From positions 1 through 5,735 of the forward strand of contig JACZWD010000169.1 of the NCBI GenBank assembly GCA_022572335.1: a stretch of DNA of 5,735 nt. Direction: 5' to 3'. Both the position numbers and the translations under genes were made by a program. Shown piece after piece: positions 1 to 4,446 of this stretch (the first letter of the stretch is position 1; the number at the start of each line of letters is the position of its first letter). The notes below the pieces were generated by a model. The model was not told the DNA's origin. It did not search any database and was given only the letters and a program-made list of their open reading frames with translations. The stretch comes from Pseudomonadota bacterium. GTDB taxonomy: Bacteria > Pseudomonadota > Alphaproteobacteria > Rhodospirillales > 2-02-FULL-58-16.

Positions 1-110
1 CCGCCTCATGGAACCGCTCTTTCCCGCTTCGCGGCGACGACCTCGCCCTCCGCGATCCGGCCGTCGGAAAAACTTGGCACCCGGTCGGCGGCGCGCGGGA
101 TTCCCGCCGT
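1..110. other. No supported gene; possible decayed coding sequence on the minus strand
   Basis: No convincing complete gene is visible here. On the minus strand, the frame that follows the TGA stop of the small ORF at 111-320 stays open to a TGA near position 9 and reads AADRVPSFSDGRIAEGEVV. That loosely resembles the ADRV....DGRI tail common at the C-terminus of ABC transporter ATPases. The match is short and there is no Walker or signature motif nearby that I can defend, so it may be chance. The plus-strand reading here is arginine/proline-rich and looks like an antisense shadow. Confidence 0.2.
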
Positions 111-320
111 TCATCCGGTGCGGGAGGCCAAACGGTCCGCGGCCGGGTCGTCGAACGCCGTATCGATCACCCGGAGGGAGCCGGAGGGTCCCGGCCTGGA
201 CGCCTTCGGCTCCATGGCGCGGGCAACGATCGCCATGTCGGCCACGGTCTTCCCGGCCTTTCTTTCCCCGGCAGCACGCTTCCGGGAGCGTCCCATGCCA
301 CAGCCACGGAACTCACACAT
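111..320 (-). CDS. Small hypothetical protein directly downstream of merR
   Basis: A 69-residue ORF beginning MCEFRGCGMGRSRKR. I do not recognise its family. It is kept because its start is well supported: the merR stop (TGA) is followed within 10 bases by ATG, with a strong GAGGAGG Shine-Dalgarno overlapping the merR stop, so it would be translated as the second gene of a merR operon. The N-terminus has two cysteines (C2, C7) followed by a basic stretch; the rest is polar with no membrane segment. The cysteines next to a metal-type regulator would fit a small metal-binding peptide, but that is inference only. Alternatively it is the head of a longer gene cut by the TGA at 111-113, because the same frame stays open beyond it. 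Downstream genes of the operon, if any, lie outside the window. Confidence 0.4.
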   Translation of the reverse strand: MCEFRGCGMGRSRKRAAGERKAGKTVADMAIVARAMEPKASRPGPSGSLRVIDTAFDDPAADRLASRTG

Positions 321-330
321 CGTGTCCTCC

Positions 331-810
331 TCACTTGCACCGGTTCAGGGTCGACCCGCCGGCCGGCGGCGACGGCGACTCCGCCGGTCCCATGCATTCG
401 CAGGTGTTCCATGAGCACGCTTCGCCCTTGGGCCGCCGTTGGGGCGACAGCAAGACCTCTATGGTGGCGCGCAGCCCGAGGAGATGACGAATGCGGTCGT
501 CTATGCCGTCCACATGCCGCCGCAAAACCTGTTCATACTCCGGCTGTCCGCCCGGGCAGCCCTTGCCATCGGCGAGGGCCAGTAATTCCCGGATGTCGGC
601 GAGACCCAGACCGAGCAAACGCGCATGGTAGACGAACCGGAGACGGCCCACGTCGGCTTCGCCGTACACGCGATTGCCACCGGTATGGGCGCCGCTGTTC
701 CGCCGTTGGGCCCTGGGGATCAGTCCAATCTGCTCGTAGTAGTGGATGGTCTTGACCGTCAGGCCCGAGGCCGCGGCGGCGTCCCCGATCTTGTAGCCGC
801 GCACATTCAT
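331..810 (-). CDS. MerR-family metal-responsive transcriptional regulator
   Basis: A 159-residue protein of the MerR family, in which dimers bind and untwist an over-long promoter spacer when the effector is bound. The N-terminal winged helix-turn-helix is clear (YKIGDAAAASGLTVKTIHYY, residues 6-25, then IGLIPRAQRRNSG and NRVYGEADVGRL), followed by the dimerisation helix from about residue 78. Cysteine placement suggests a metal sensor of the CueR/ZntR/PbrR type: C85 at the start of the dimerisation helix matches the conserved cysteine there, and a C-terminal cluster C132, C137 and C139 (ACSWNTCECM) plus C158 follows. That cluster lies further from C85 than in ZntR or CueR, and a proline/glycine-rich tail follows it, so the metal cannot be named. 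ATG at 810 is preceded by GGGGAGG at good spacing. The gene has its own operator/promoter and a small ORF immediately downstream. Confidence 0.9.
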   Translation of the reverse strand: MNVRGYKIGDAAAASGLTVKTIHYYEQIGLIPRAQRRNSGAHTGGNRVYGEADVGRLRFVYHARLLGLGLADIRELLALADGKGCPGGQPEYEQVLRRHVDGIDDRIRHLLGLRATIEVLLSPQRRPKGEACSWNTCECMGPAESPSPPAGGSTLNRCK

Positions 811-844
811 GATCGAGTCGCCTCCCCTTCACCCTTGTATCGTC

Positions 845-875
845 AGTTTAATACCTCCAGTAACTAGAGGTTCAA
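845..875 (-). promoter_or_regulatory. MerR-type operator/promoter of the merR gene
   Basis: Read on the minus strand, a -35 TTGAAC (870-875) and a -10 TAAACT (845-850) are separated by 19 bp, the over-long spacer typical of MerR-activated promoters. The spacer holds the dyad ACCTCTAG-TTA-CTGGAGGT (853-871), 8-bp arms with one mismatch. The layout and the ACCTC...GAGGT arms match known MerR-family operators. The promoter points towards merR, so the regulator probably controls its own operon. No equally good promoter faces the other way. Confidence 0.8.
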
Positions 876-966
876 GACCTTATTGAATTTTGCGGACCGG
901 CAGCCGGGGGCGCGACCGGCGCAGCCGGCGCGGATCGATTCAGTCGAGAACCTACGCCACCAAGTA

Positions 967-1174
967 CTAAGCCGGTTCCTCCTTCAGCCATTCCTCGATC
1001 AGCCACCGGGAAATGGAGTCGGTGCGCGGCAGGCGCAGGCCCTGCTCCTCGAAGCGCCCGATGTCTTCGCGGGTGAACCAGCGGGCGTCCTCGAGCTCGT
1101 GGCTGTCGCAGGTGATCCCGGTGGTTTCGGCCTCGGCCCGGAACCCCAGCATCAGGGACGCCGGAAAGGGCCAC
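967..1174 (-). pseudogene. Truncated second copy of the nudC 3' end
   Basis: The frame encodes W239 to A306 of the intact NudC at 1947-2867 and then a TAG stop, with 67 of 68 residues identical (P289 is T here). It lacks the zinc ribbon, the Nudix box and most of the SQPWPFP motif, which is cut after WPFPAS, so it cannot be a working hydrolase. Homology ends at 1174, where pheA-like sequence begins. The frame stays open back to an ATG at 1188, but those few codons are antisense to the pheA fragment. Seven of eight differences over 970-1174 fall at third codon positions, so the two copies diverged mainly while under coding selection. Confidence 0.88.
971..1174. repeat. Direct repeat, copy 1 (partner 1951-2154)
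   Basis: This 204-bp segment matches 1951-2154 at a constant offset of 980 with 7 substitutions and no gaps (about 96.6% identity). The differences are at 1006, 1009, 1012, 1023, 1042, 1045 and 1147. The stretch 1046-1146 is identical in both copies. Similarity falls to background left of about 970 and right of 1174. Confidence 0.95.
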
Positions 1175-1294
1175 CCAGAGGACCGCAACGTGGGGCTGGA
1201 GGAGCTGGAGTTCTTCTCCCACGAGGTGAATATCCTCGGCGTCTATCCGGCCCATCCCTTCCGCCGGCACGGCGAGGCCGGGGAAAACGCCTGA
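1169..1294 (+). pseudogene. pheA: 3' remnant of prephenate dehydratase (pheA-like, ACT domain end)
   Basis: Reads GHPEDRNVGLEELEFFSH, then EVNILGVYPAHPFRRHGE, ending at TGA 1292-1294. From knowledge of the family, this resembles the end of the C-terminal ACT domain of alphaproteobacterial prephenate dehydratases (EGHPxDxxV..ALEEL.FFS..v.iLGvYPa.PFR), which convert prephenate to phenylpyruvate in phenylalanine synthesis. Only about 41 codons remain and the catalytic domain is absent. Two residues seem missing before LEEL, which could be a small deletion. The GGGCCAC at the junction with the nudC fragment fits both genes (WP/GH codons), suggesting a microhomology join. A plus-strand frame open from ATG 1013 fuses antisense nudC sequence to this remnant but has no convincing ribosome binding site. 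Confidence 0.65.
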
Positions 1295-1332
1295 CGGGCC
1301 GGGACGATCGCGGACGGCCCAAGCCCATTGTC

Positions 1333-1361
1333 TTGTCGCCGCGAAATTGGCACGGTAGAAA
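1333..1361 (+). promoter_or_regulatory. Candidate sigma-70 type promoter for psiE
   Basis: TTGTCG (1333-1338) and TAGAAA (1356-1361) are separated by 17 bp, about 70 bases upstream of the PsiE start, in an AT-enriched patch of an otherwise GC-rich spacer (1295-1430). I see no clear Pho box direct repeat, so phosphate control is not supported by the sequence. Confidence 0.35.
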
Positions 1362-1430
1362 GAGGGTGAACGGGAAATTCGCGTTAAACAGAACGGCAGG
1401 CAGGTCCGCCCGCCGCGGAGGACCGGACAG

Positions 1431-1934
1431 ATGGCCGCAGGGCTCCGGCGCGTCGAGACATTCAGGATTCGCACCCATTCCGTGGCCCAGGTGGTGGGCA
1501 ACGTTCTGGTGGACGGCTTCCAACTCCTGGCGCTGTTCGCCATCGGCGCGACCATCGTGTGGGCGGCGGTGTTCGCCTTCACAGGCATGGTGGAGCGGGG
1601 CCACGCCACCGTCGAAGACATCCTGCTCCTGTTCATTTATCTCGAGCTGGGCGCGATGGTGGGAATCTACTTCAAGACCAACCACATGCCGGTGCGCTTC
1701 CTCATCTACGTGGCCATCACGGCGCTGACCCGGCTGCTGATCGGCTTCGTCAACGTAGAGCACGAGGCGGACATTCGCGTTGTGATCGTTTCCGGCGCCA
1801 TCCTGATTCTGGCGTTGGCGGTGCTGGCGGTGCGCTTCGGCTCGTCCCGTTTTCCGGCGCCCGAGCCCAGCATCCACGGCGAGGACAGGGAAGCCCCCAA
1901 GCGCGCTTCAGGCCAAACACCCCATGGGGTTTGA
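1431..1934 (+). CDS. psiE: PsiE-family (phosphate-starvation-inducible E) membrane protein
   Basis: A 167-residue integral membrane protein of the PsiE family, whose biochemical role is unknown; E. coli psiE is induced by phosphate starvation. Four hydrophobic segments are visible at about residues 28-50, 60-82, 88-107 and 115-135. Family-like motifs are FIYLELGAMVGIYFKT (68-83) and MPVRFLIYVAITALTRLLI (86-104), matching YFLYFEFIALIVKYF and PLRYFVYIGITAIVRLII of the E. coli protein. The N-terminus is basic, and the soluble tail after about residue 138 is an extension over the 136-residue E. coli protein. ATG 1431 has GGAGG at 1416-1420. The gene converges on nudC with 12 bases between stop codons. 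Inducibility by phosphate here is only inferred from the family name. Confidence 0.85.
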   Translation: MAAGLRRVETFRIRTHSVAQVVGNVLVDGFQLLALFAIGATIVWAAVFAFTGMVERGHATVEDILLLFIYLELGAMVGIYFKTNHMPVRFLIYVAITALTRLLIGFVNVEHEADIRVVIVSGAILILALAVLAVRFGSSRFPAPEPSIHGEDREAPKRASGQTPHGV

Positions 1935-1946
1935 GAATCTTAATTA

Positions 1947-2867
1947 TCAGGCCGGTTCCTCCTTCAGCCATTCCTCGATCAGCCAGCGCGAGATGGAGTC
2001 GGGGCGCGGCAGGCGCAGGCCTTGTTCCTCGAAGCGCCCGATGTCTTCGCGGGTGAACCAGCGGGCGTCCTCGAGCTCGTGGCTGTCGCAGGTGATCCCG
2101 GTGGTTTCGGCCTCGGCCCGGAACCCGAGCATCAGGGACGCCGGAAAGGGCCACGGCTGGGAGGCGCGGTAGCGCACGGCGCCGACCGTGATACCGGCTT
2201 CCTCCAGGACTTCGCGGGCCACCGCTTCTTCCAGGCTCTCGCCCGGCTCCACGAAGCCGGCCAGGGTCGAATACATGCCCCGCGGCCAGCGCGACTGGTG
2301 GCCGAGCAGGCAGGCGCCGCTTGCGGTACGGGTCACCAGCATGATCACGGCGGGGTCCGTGCGCGGGAAGTGCTGGCGCCCGCAGGCCGGGCCGGTGCAG
2401 ACGCGCATGTGGCCGCCCTGGCGGCCCTCGGTGGGACTGCCGCAGTCGCCGCAGAAACGGTGGCGGTGGTGCCAGTAGACGATCCCCCGGGCATAGGCCA
2501 GCAGCATCCCCTGGCGCCGCTCCATCAGCGCCCCGGCCTGGCGCAGGTCGATGAACTCCGCCCCGTCCGCAAGGGGGGCGAGCGCCGCCTCGTCGTGGGC
2601 CGAGACGTCGGCGGCGAAATAGGCGACCTCGCCGTCCATGCCCAGAAGGGCGACGCTTTCGGCGATGCGGACCAACGCCCGGGCCGGGGACCCGGTGATG
2701 GTGACGGCGCTGGGCGAGTCCCCGGCGGCGATCAGGTTGCGGCCGCGCCACACGGGCACGATTTGGGTGGCGCCGTCGTCCAGGCGCTCGGCGACCCAGC
2801 CCTCGTCGCGGCGCAAGGCGGCGGCGCGGTCGAGCGCGGCGCCGGTATACATCAGGTACTCGGCCAT
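1947..2867 (-). CDS. nudC: NAD(+)/NADH diphosphatase NudC (Nudix hydrolase)
   Basis: A 306-residue cytosolic Nudix hydrolase that cleaves NADH to NMNH and AMP; the E. coli enzyme also removes NAD caps from RNA. All hallmarks are present in order: an N-terminal NudC domain (about 1-125), a four-cysteine zinc ribbon (C139, C142, C157, C162), the Nudix box GFVEPGESLEEAVAREVLEE starting at G204 with catalytic glutamates E219, E222 and E223, and the NADH-specific signature SQPWPFPAS at 236-244. ATG 2867 (MAEYLMYTG) is chosen because family homology starts there; the frame is open upstream to an ATG at 2993, but those residues would read through the inverted repeat at 2920-2942 and look non-coding. 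The Shine-Dalgarno is weak (AGG about 10 bases upstream). The cassette begins only 53 bp upstream of the start, so the native promoter may have been displaced. Its last 68 codons are duplicated at 967-1174. Confidence 0.95.
   Translation of the reverse strand: MAEYLMYTGAALDRAAALRRDEGWVAERLDDGATQIVPVWRGRNLIAAGDSPSAVTITGSPARALVRIAESVALLGMDGEVAYFAADVSAHDEAALAPLADGAEFIDLRQAGALMERRQGMLLAYARGIVYWHHRHRFCGDCGSPTEGRQGGHMRVCTGPACGRQHFPRTDPAVIMLVTRTASGACLLGHQSRWPRGMYSTLAGFVEPGESLEEAVAREVLEEAGITVGAVRYRASQPWPFPASLMLGFRAEAETTGITCDSHELEDARWFTREDIGRFEEQGLRLPRPDSISRWLIEEWLKEEPA
1951..2154. repeat. Direct repeat, copy 2 (partner 971-1174), inside intact nudC
   Basis: The intact-gene partner of the repeat at 971-1174. 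It covers the coding sequence for the NudC C-terminus from W239 almost to the stop. The stop codons differ (TGA here, TAG in the fragment) and the sequence beyond them is unrelated, so homology ends at the end of the gene. Confidence 0.95.
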
Positions 2868-2919
2868 GGCGCGAGCCTGACACAGGCCCGCGCCCCGGGC
2901 AACGCCGCGGCCCGATTGC

Positions 2920-2942
2920 GGGTAGTGTCTCAGTGTGAAATT
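2920..2942 (+). repeat. Left terminal inverted repeat of the cassette
   Basis: Begins GGGTAGTGTCTCAG and continues TGTGAAATT. It matches the reverse complement of 4175-4197 except at position 16 (G here, T on the right) and at the last base. It lies 53 bp upstream of the nudC start codon. Confidence 0.85.
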
Positions 2943-2959
2943 TGATGCGCTGAACGCGC

Positions 2960-3030
2960 AAAGCGGACTCGAATGTCGGCTTTGCGGATGCAAGCGGTCG
3001 TCGTTCCGGTGCGGTGATTGAGTCCGCTTT
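2960..3030. repeat. Internal inverted repeat in the cassette left flank
   Basis: AAAGCGGACTC (2960-2970) and GAGTCCGCTTT (3020-3030) are perfect 11-bp arms separated by 49 bases. Short arms built on GCGGAC/GTCCGC also occur in the right flank (4058-4066, 4136-4151). Such GTCCGC-rich spacers are familiar from many alphaproteobacterial intergenic regions; what they do is unknown. The flank 2943-3130 shows no gene. Confidence 0.45.
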
Positions 3031-3083
3031 TAGCCGGGAAGCGGAAATCAATTGCCGAAACTTCTGCTTTCGGCGGCACGCGA

Positions 3084-3101
3084 TCAAGGCTCACGCCTTG
3101 A
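3084..3101 (-). terminator. Hairpin downstream of the cassette gene, possible terminator
   Basis: TCAAGGC and GCCTTGA form a 7-bp perfect stem around a 4-base loop, about 30 bases past the stop of the minus-strand gene at 3131-3964. No T-run follows on the minus strand, so it is at best a weak or factor-assisted terminator, or an mRNA 3'-end stabiliser. Confidence 0.3.
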
Positions 3102-3130
3102 ATTCACATTGCCCATGGAAAACTGAAGCC

Positions 3131-3964
3131 TCAATCGTCGAATAGTGCGGAGATTTCTTTAAAGGTTGCCGCATCACCGGCATATCCAAAAGTACCGTCA
3201 TTGAGGATTTCCTGAGCCCCGCGAAGCGCGGCACCGAAGGCGGTGCGAAACAAGTTGGATCCAATGCTGATCCGTTTAACGCCGAGTTTACCAAGCTCCG
3301 TCACCGAAAGGTCCATACCTGGCAAACCGGCGAGGACATTGATGGGTCGATCGACCGAAGTGACGATGCTTCGAATGTCATCAGCCGTTCGGGGACCGGG
3401 CGCGTAAAGTACGTCGGCGCCTGCTTCCTGATAAGCCTGCAAGCGCTTGATCGTGTTCCCCAGATCGGGTCGGCCATGGAGGAAGTTTTCAGCCCGGCCG
3501 GTAAGCATGAACGGTCTGTCGAGACTACGTACCGCTTCCGCGGCGGCGGCAACCCGTTCAACGGCAACCGACAGTTCGTAGATCGGCGCATCACCGTAGG
3601 TTCCGGAGCCAAATACGTTCAAGTCCTCAATTGAACATCCCGCAATACCCGTCTCGGCAAGACGACGGATCGTCTCGGCGACGCCTTCCGGGGTCTCCGC
3701 ATAGCAACTTTCCGCGTCTGCGTTGACCGGCAACCCGGTCGCATCGACCATCATGCGGCAATGGGACAGAACATCTTCAAGCGTTGCCGTCCCTTCAAGT
3801 CTGCCATCGGCGAAATCAAATCCGGCACTGGTGGTCGCCAGTGCCTTGAAGCCGAGCTTCGCCAACATGCGGGCCGAGCCGCGATCCCACGGATTGGGGA
3901 TGACGAATGCCTCGGGTTGTTCATGCAGATTTTGGAAATCGGTGGCAGCGGCGTATTTGGGCAT
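3131..3964 (-). CDS. Isocitrate lyase/phosphoenolpyruvate mutase superfamily protein
   Basis: A 277-residue TIM-barrel enzyme of the PEP mutase/isocitrate lyase superfamily, whose members make or break C-C or P-C bonds of 2-oxo acids using Mg2+. Visible motifs: IPNPWDRGSARML (22-34), ATTSAGFDFADG (43-54, substrate-binding region), LPVNADAESCY (78-88, with D83 and E85 as likely metal-site residues), GCSIED (109-114, E113), MLTGRAENFL (153-162) and DVLYAPG (184-190). The KxCGH catalytic loop of true isocitrate and methylisocitrate lyases is absent, and so is the PEP mutase EDK motif (EDL here). It therefore belongs to the broad uncharacterised group often annotated simply by superfamily; the substrate cannot be named. 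ATG 3964 has AGGA at 3975-3978. It is the only gene of the cassette, has its own candidate promoter, and is lower in GC than its neighbours, consistent with transfer. Confidence 0.87.
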   Translation of the reverse strand: MPKYAAATDFQNLHEQPEAFVIPNPWDRGSARMLAKLGFKALATTSAGFDFADGRLEGTATLEDVLSHCRMMVDATGLPVNADAESCYAETPEGVAETIRRLAETGIAGCSIEDLNVFGSGTYGDAPIYELSVAVERVAAAAEAVRSLDRPFMLTGRAENFLHGRPDLGNTIKRLQAYQEAGADVLYAPGPRTADDIRSIVTSVDRPINVLAGLPGMDLSVTELGKLGVKRISIGSNLFRTAFGAALRGAQEILNDGTFGYAGDAATFKEISALFDD

Positions 3965-3985
3965 GGGGGGTCAATCCTGCGTCGG

Positions 3986-4014
3986 TAAATAGTGGCCGGC
4001 CCATTTCTACACAA
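3986..4014 (-). promoter_or_regulatory. Candidate promoter of the cassette gene
   Basis: Read on the minus strand, TTGTGT (4009-4014) and TATTTA (3986-3991) are separated by 17 bp, about 20-25 bases upstream of the start codon. It lies within the cassette, so the gene could carry its own expression signal when it moves. Confidence 0.4.
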
Positions 4015-4135
4015 TGTTGAAACTGACGGAAACCCGCGTCCCCTCGCTGAGGTTCGAATGTCCGCTAAGGGTTATTGAGCAGAAGTGCCGATGACCCTGC
4101 GCCAATGTCTGCCGCCCAGCGTAAAGCAGACATGA

Positions 4136-4151
4136 TCCGCTAAAAAGCGGA
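4136..4151. repeat. Small perfect hairpin in the cassette right flank
   Basis: TCCGCT-AAAA-AGCGGA: a 6-bp stem with an A4 loop. The right flank, 4015-4174, holds no recognisable gene. The hairpin uses the same GCGGA core as the inverted repeat at 2960-3030. Its function is unknown. Confidence 0.4.
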
Positions 4152-4174
4152 CGTTCAGGGCGTTGGTTCGCCAC

Positions 4175-4197
4175 GATTTCAAACTGAGACACTACCC
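4175..4197 (-). repeat. Right terminal inverted repeat of the cassette
   Basis: Read on the minus strand it begins GGGTAGTGTCTCAG and continues TTTGAAATC, mirroring 2920-2942 with one internal mismatch. It ends about 69 bp before the -35 of the SRP RNA promoter, so the insertion seems to have spared that promoter. Confidence 0.85.
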
Positions 4198-4265
4198 TAT
4201 CGCGCGATGTCGATGCCGTCCGCCGACGGCTCCGGGTCTCTCCCCGCACCGCCGTCATTGGCCCT

Positions 4266-4295
4266 TTGCTCCCGCACCCCGTGGGCTGGTATAGT
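4266..4295 (+). promoter_or_regulatory. Promoter of the SRP RNA gene
   Basis: TTGCTC (4266-4271) and a good -10 TATAGT (4290-4295) are separated by 18 bp. Transcription would begin around 4299-4302, right where the outer stem of the SRP RNA begins. The match between predicted start and RNA fold supports both calls. Confidence 0.65.
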
Positions 4296-4298
4296 GCC

Positions 4299-4400
4299 GG
4301 TGGGAGGCCGGCGGTGGACAGGCCGCTCGCCAACCCGGTCAGATCCGGAAGGAAGCAGCCGTAACGAGGTCCGGCCTGGGTCGTCGTTCGGTCTCCCACC
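4299..4400 (+). ncRNA. ffs: Small signal recognition particle RNA (4.5S type)
   Basis: The RNA that pairs with Ffh (SRP54) to form the bacterial signal recognition particle for co-translational membrane targeting. The conserved domain IV is unmistakable: GGTCAGATCCGGAAGGAAGC around 4338-4357, with a GGAA apical tetraloop at 4347-4350, then AGCAGCC and CGAGGTCCG closing the stem. The ends pair: GGTGGGAGGCC (4299-4309) with GGTCTCCCACC (4390-4400), giving a single long hairpin of about 102 nt. Exact ends are estimated from this pairing and the TATAGT box. There is no T-rich terminator between it and dnaX, so some read-through into dnaX is possible. Confidence 0.96.
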
Positions 4401-4446
4401 CGCCGCATCGATCGTATCGCCGCTTATTTGTTGCCACCGGGCGCCC

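Larger units (their letters stand above)
2920..4197. mobile_element. Inverted-repeat-bounded insertion cassette without transposase
   Basis: A 1,278-bp block bounded by inverted repeats that match at 21 of the first 22 positions. It contains one gene (PEP mutase/isocitrate lyase family) and two non-coding flanks of about 190-230 bp. Base composition differs from the surroundings: bases 3181-3240 hold 34 G/C of 60, against 46 of 60 at 5161-5220 in dnaX. It fills the gap between the divergent nudC and ffs, which are commonly neighbours without such a gene. No transposase or fragment of one is recognisable, so it would have moved with a transposase supplied elsewhere (a mobile insertion cassette) or is a decayed IS. 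No clear target-site duplication is visible: the left flank ends CCCGATTGC and the right begins TATCGCGCG. If the ends are instead GTGTCTCAG, both are flanked by TA, as for IS630/mariner elements. Confidence 0.6.

Noticed and set aside
8..487. Plus-strand open frame of 159 codons
   Set aside because: Almost entirely Arg/Pro/Ser, antisense to merR and the small ORF, and no ribosome binding site can be judged at the window edge.
1013..1294. Plus-strand ORF fusing antisense nudC sequence to the pheA remnant
   Set aside because: Its first half is antisense of the nudC fragment and there is no convincing Shine-Dalgarno, so it is probably not an expressed fusion; only the pheA-like 3' part is kept, as a pseudogene.
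1919..1930. Perfect 12-bp palindrome ACCCCATGGGGT near the psiE stop considered as a terminator
   Set aside because: It has no loop, lies inside the last psiE codons and is not followed by a T-run.
2022..2945. Plus-strand open frame of 307 codons antisense to nudC
   Set aside because: Low-complexity Ala/Gly/His-rich translation with no motif; exact antisense of a well-supported gene.
1750..3087. Long minus-strand open frame of 445 codons overlapping nudC and psiE
   Set aside because: Arginine/proline-rich translation in another frame of nudC, a typical GC-rich shadow; no domain motif, while nudC carries all family motifs.
2908..4210. Target-site duplication around the inverted-repeat cassette
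   Set aside because: Flanks CCCGATTGC and TATCGCGCG share no direct repeat; the TA-flanked alternative needs different ends and leaves the matching GGG/CCC unexplained.
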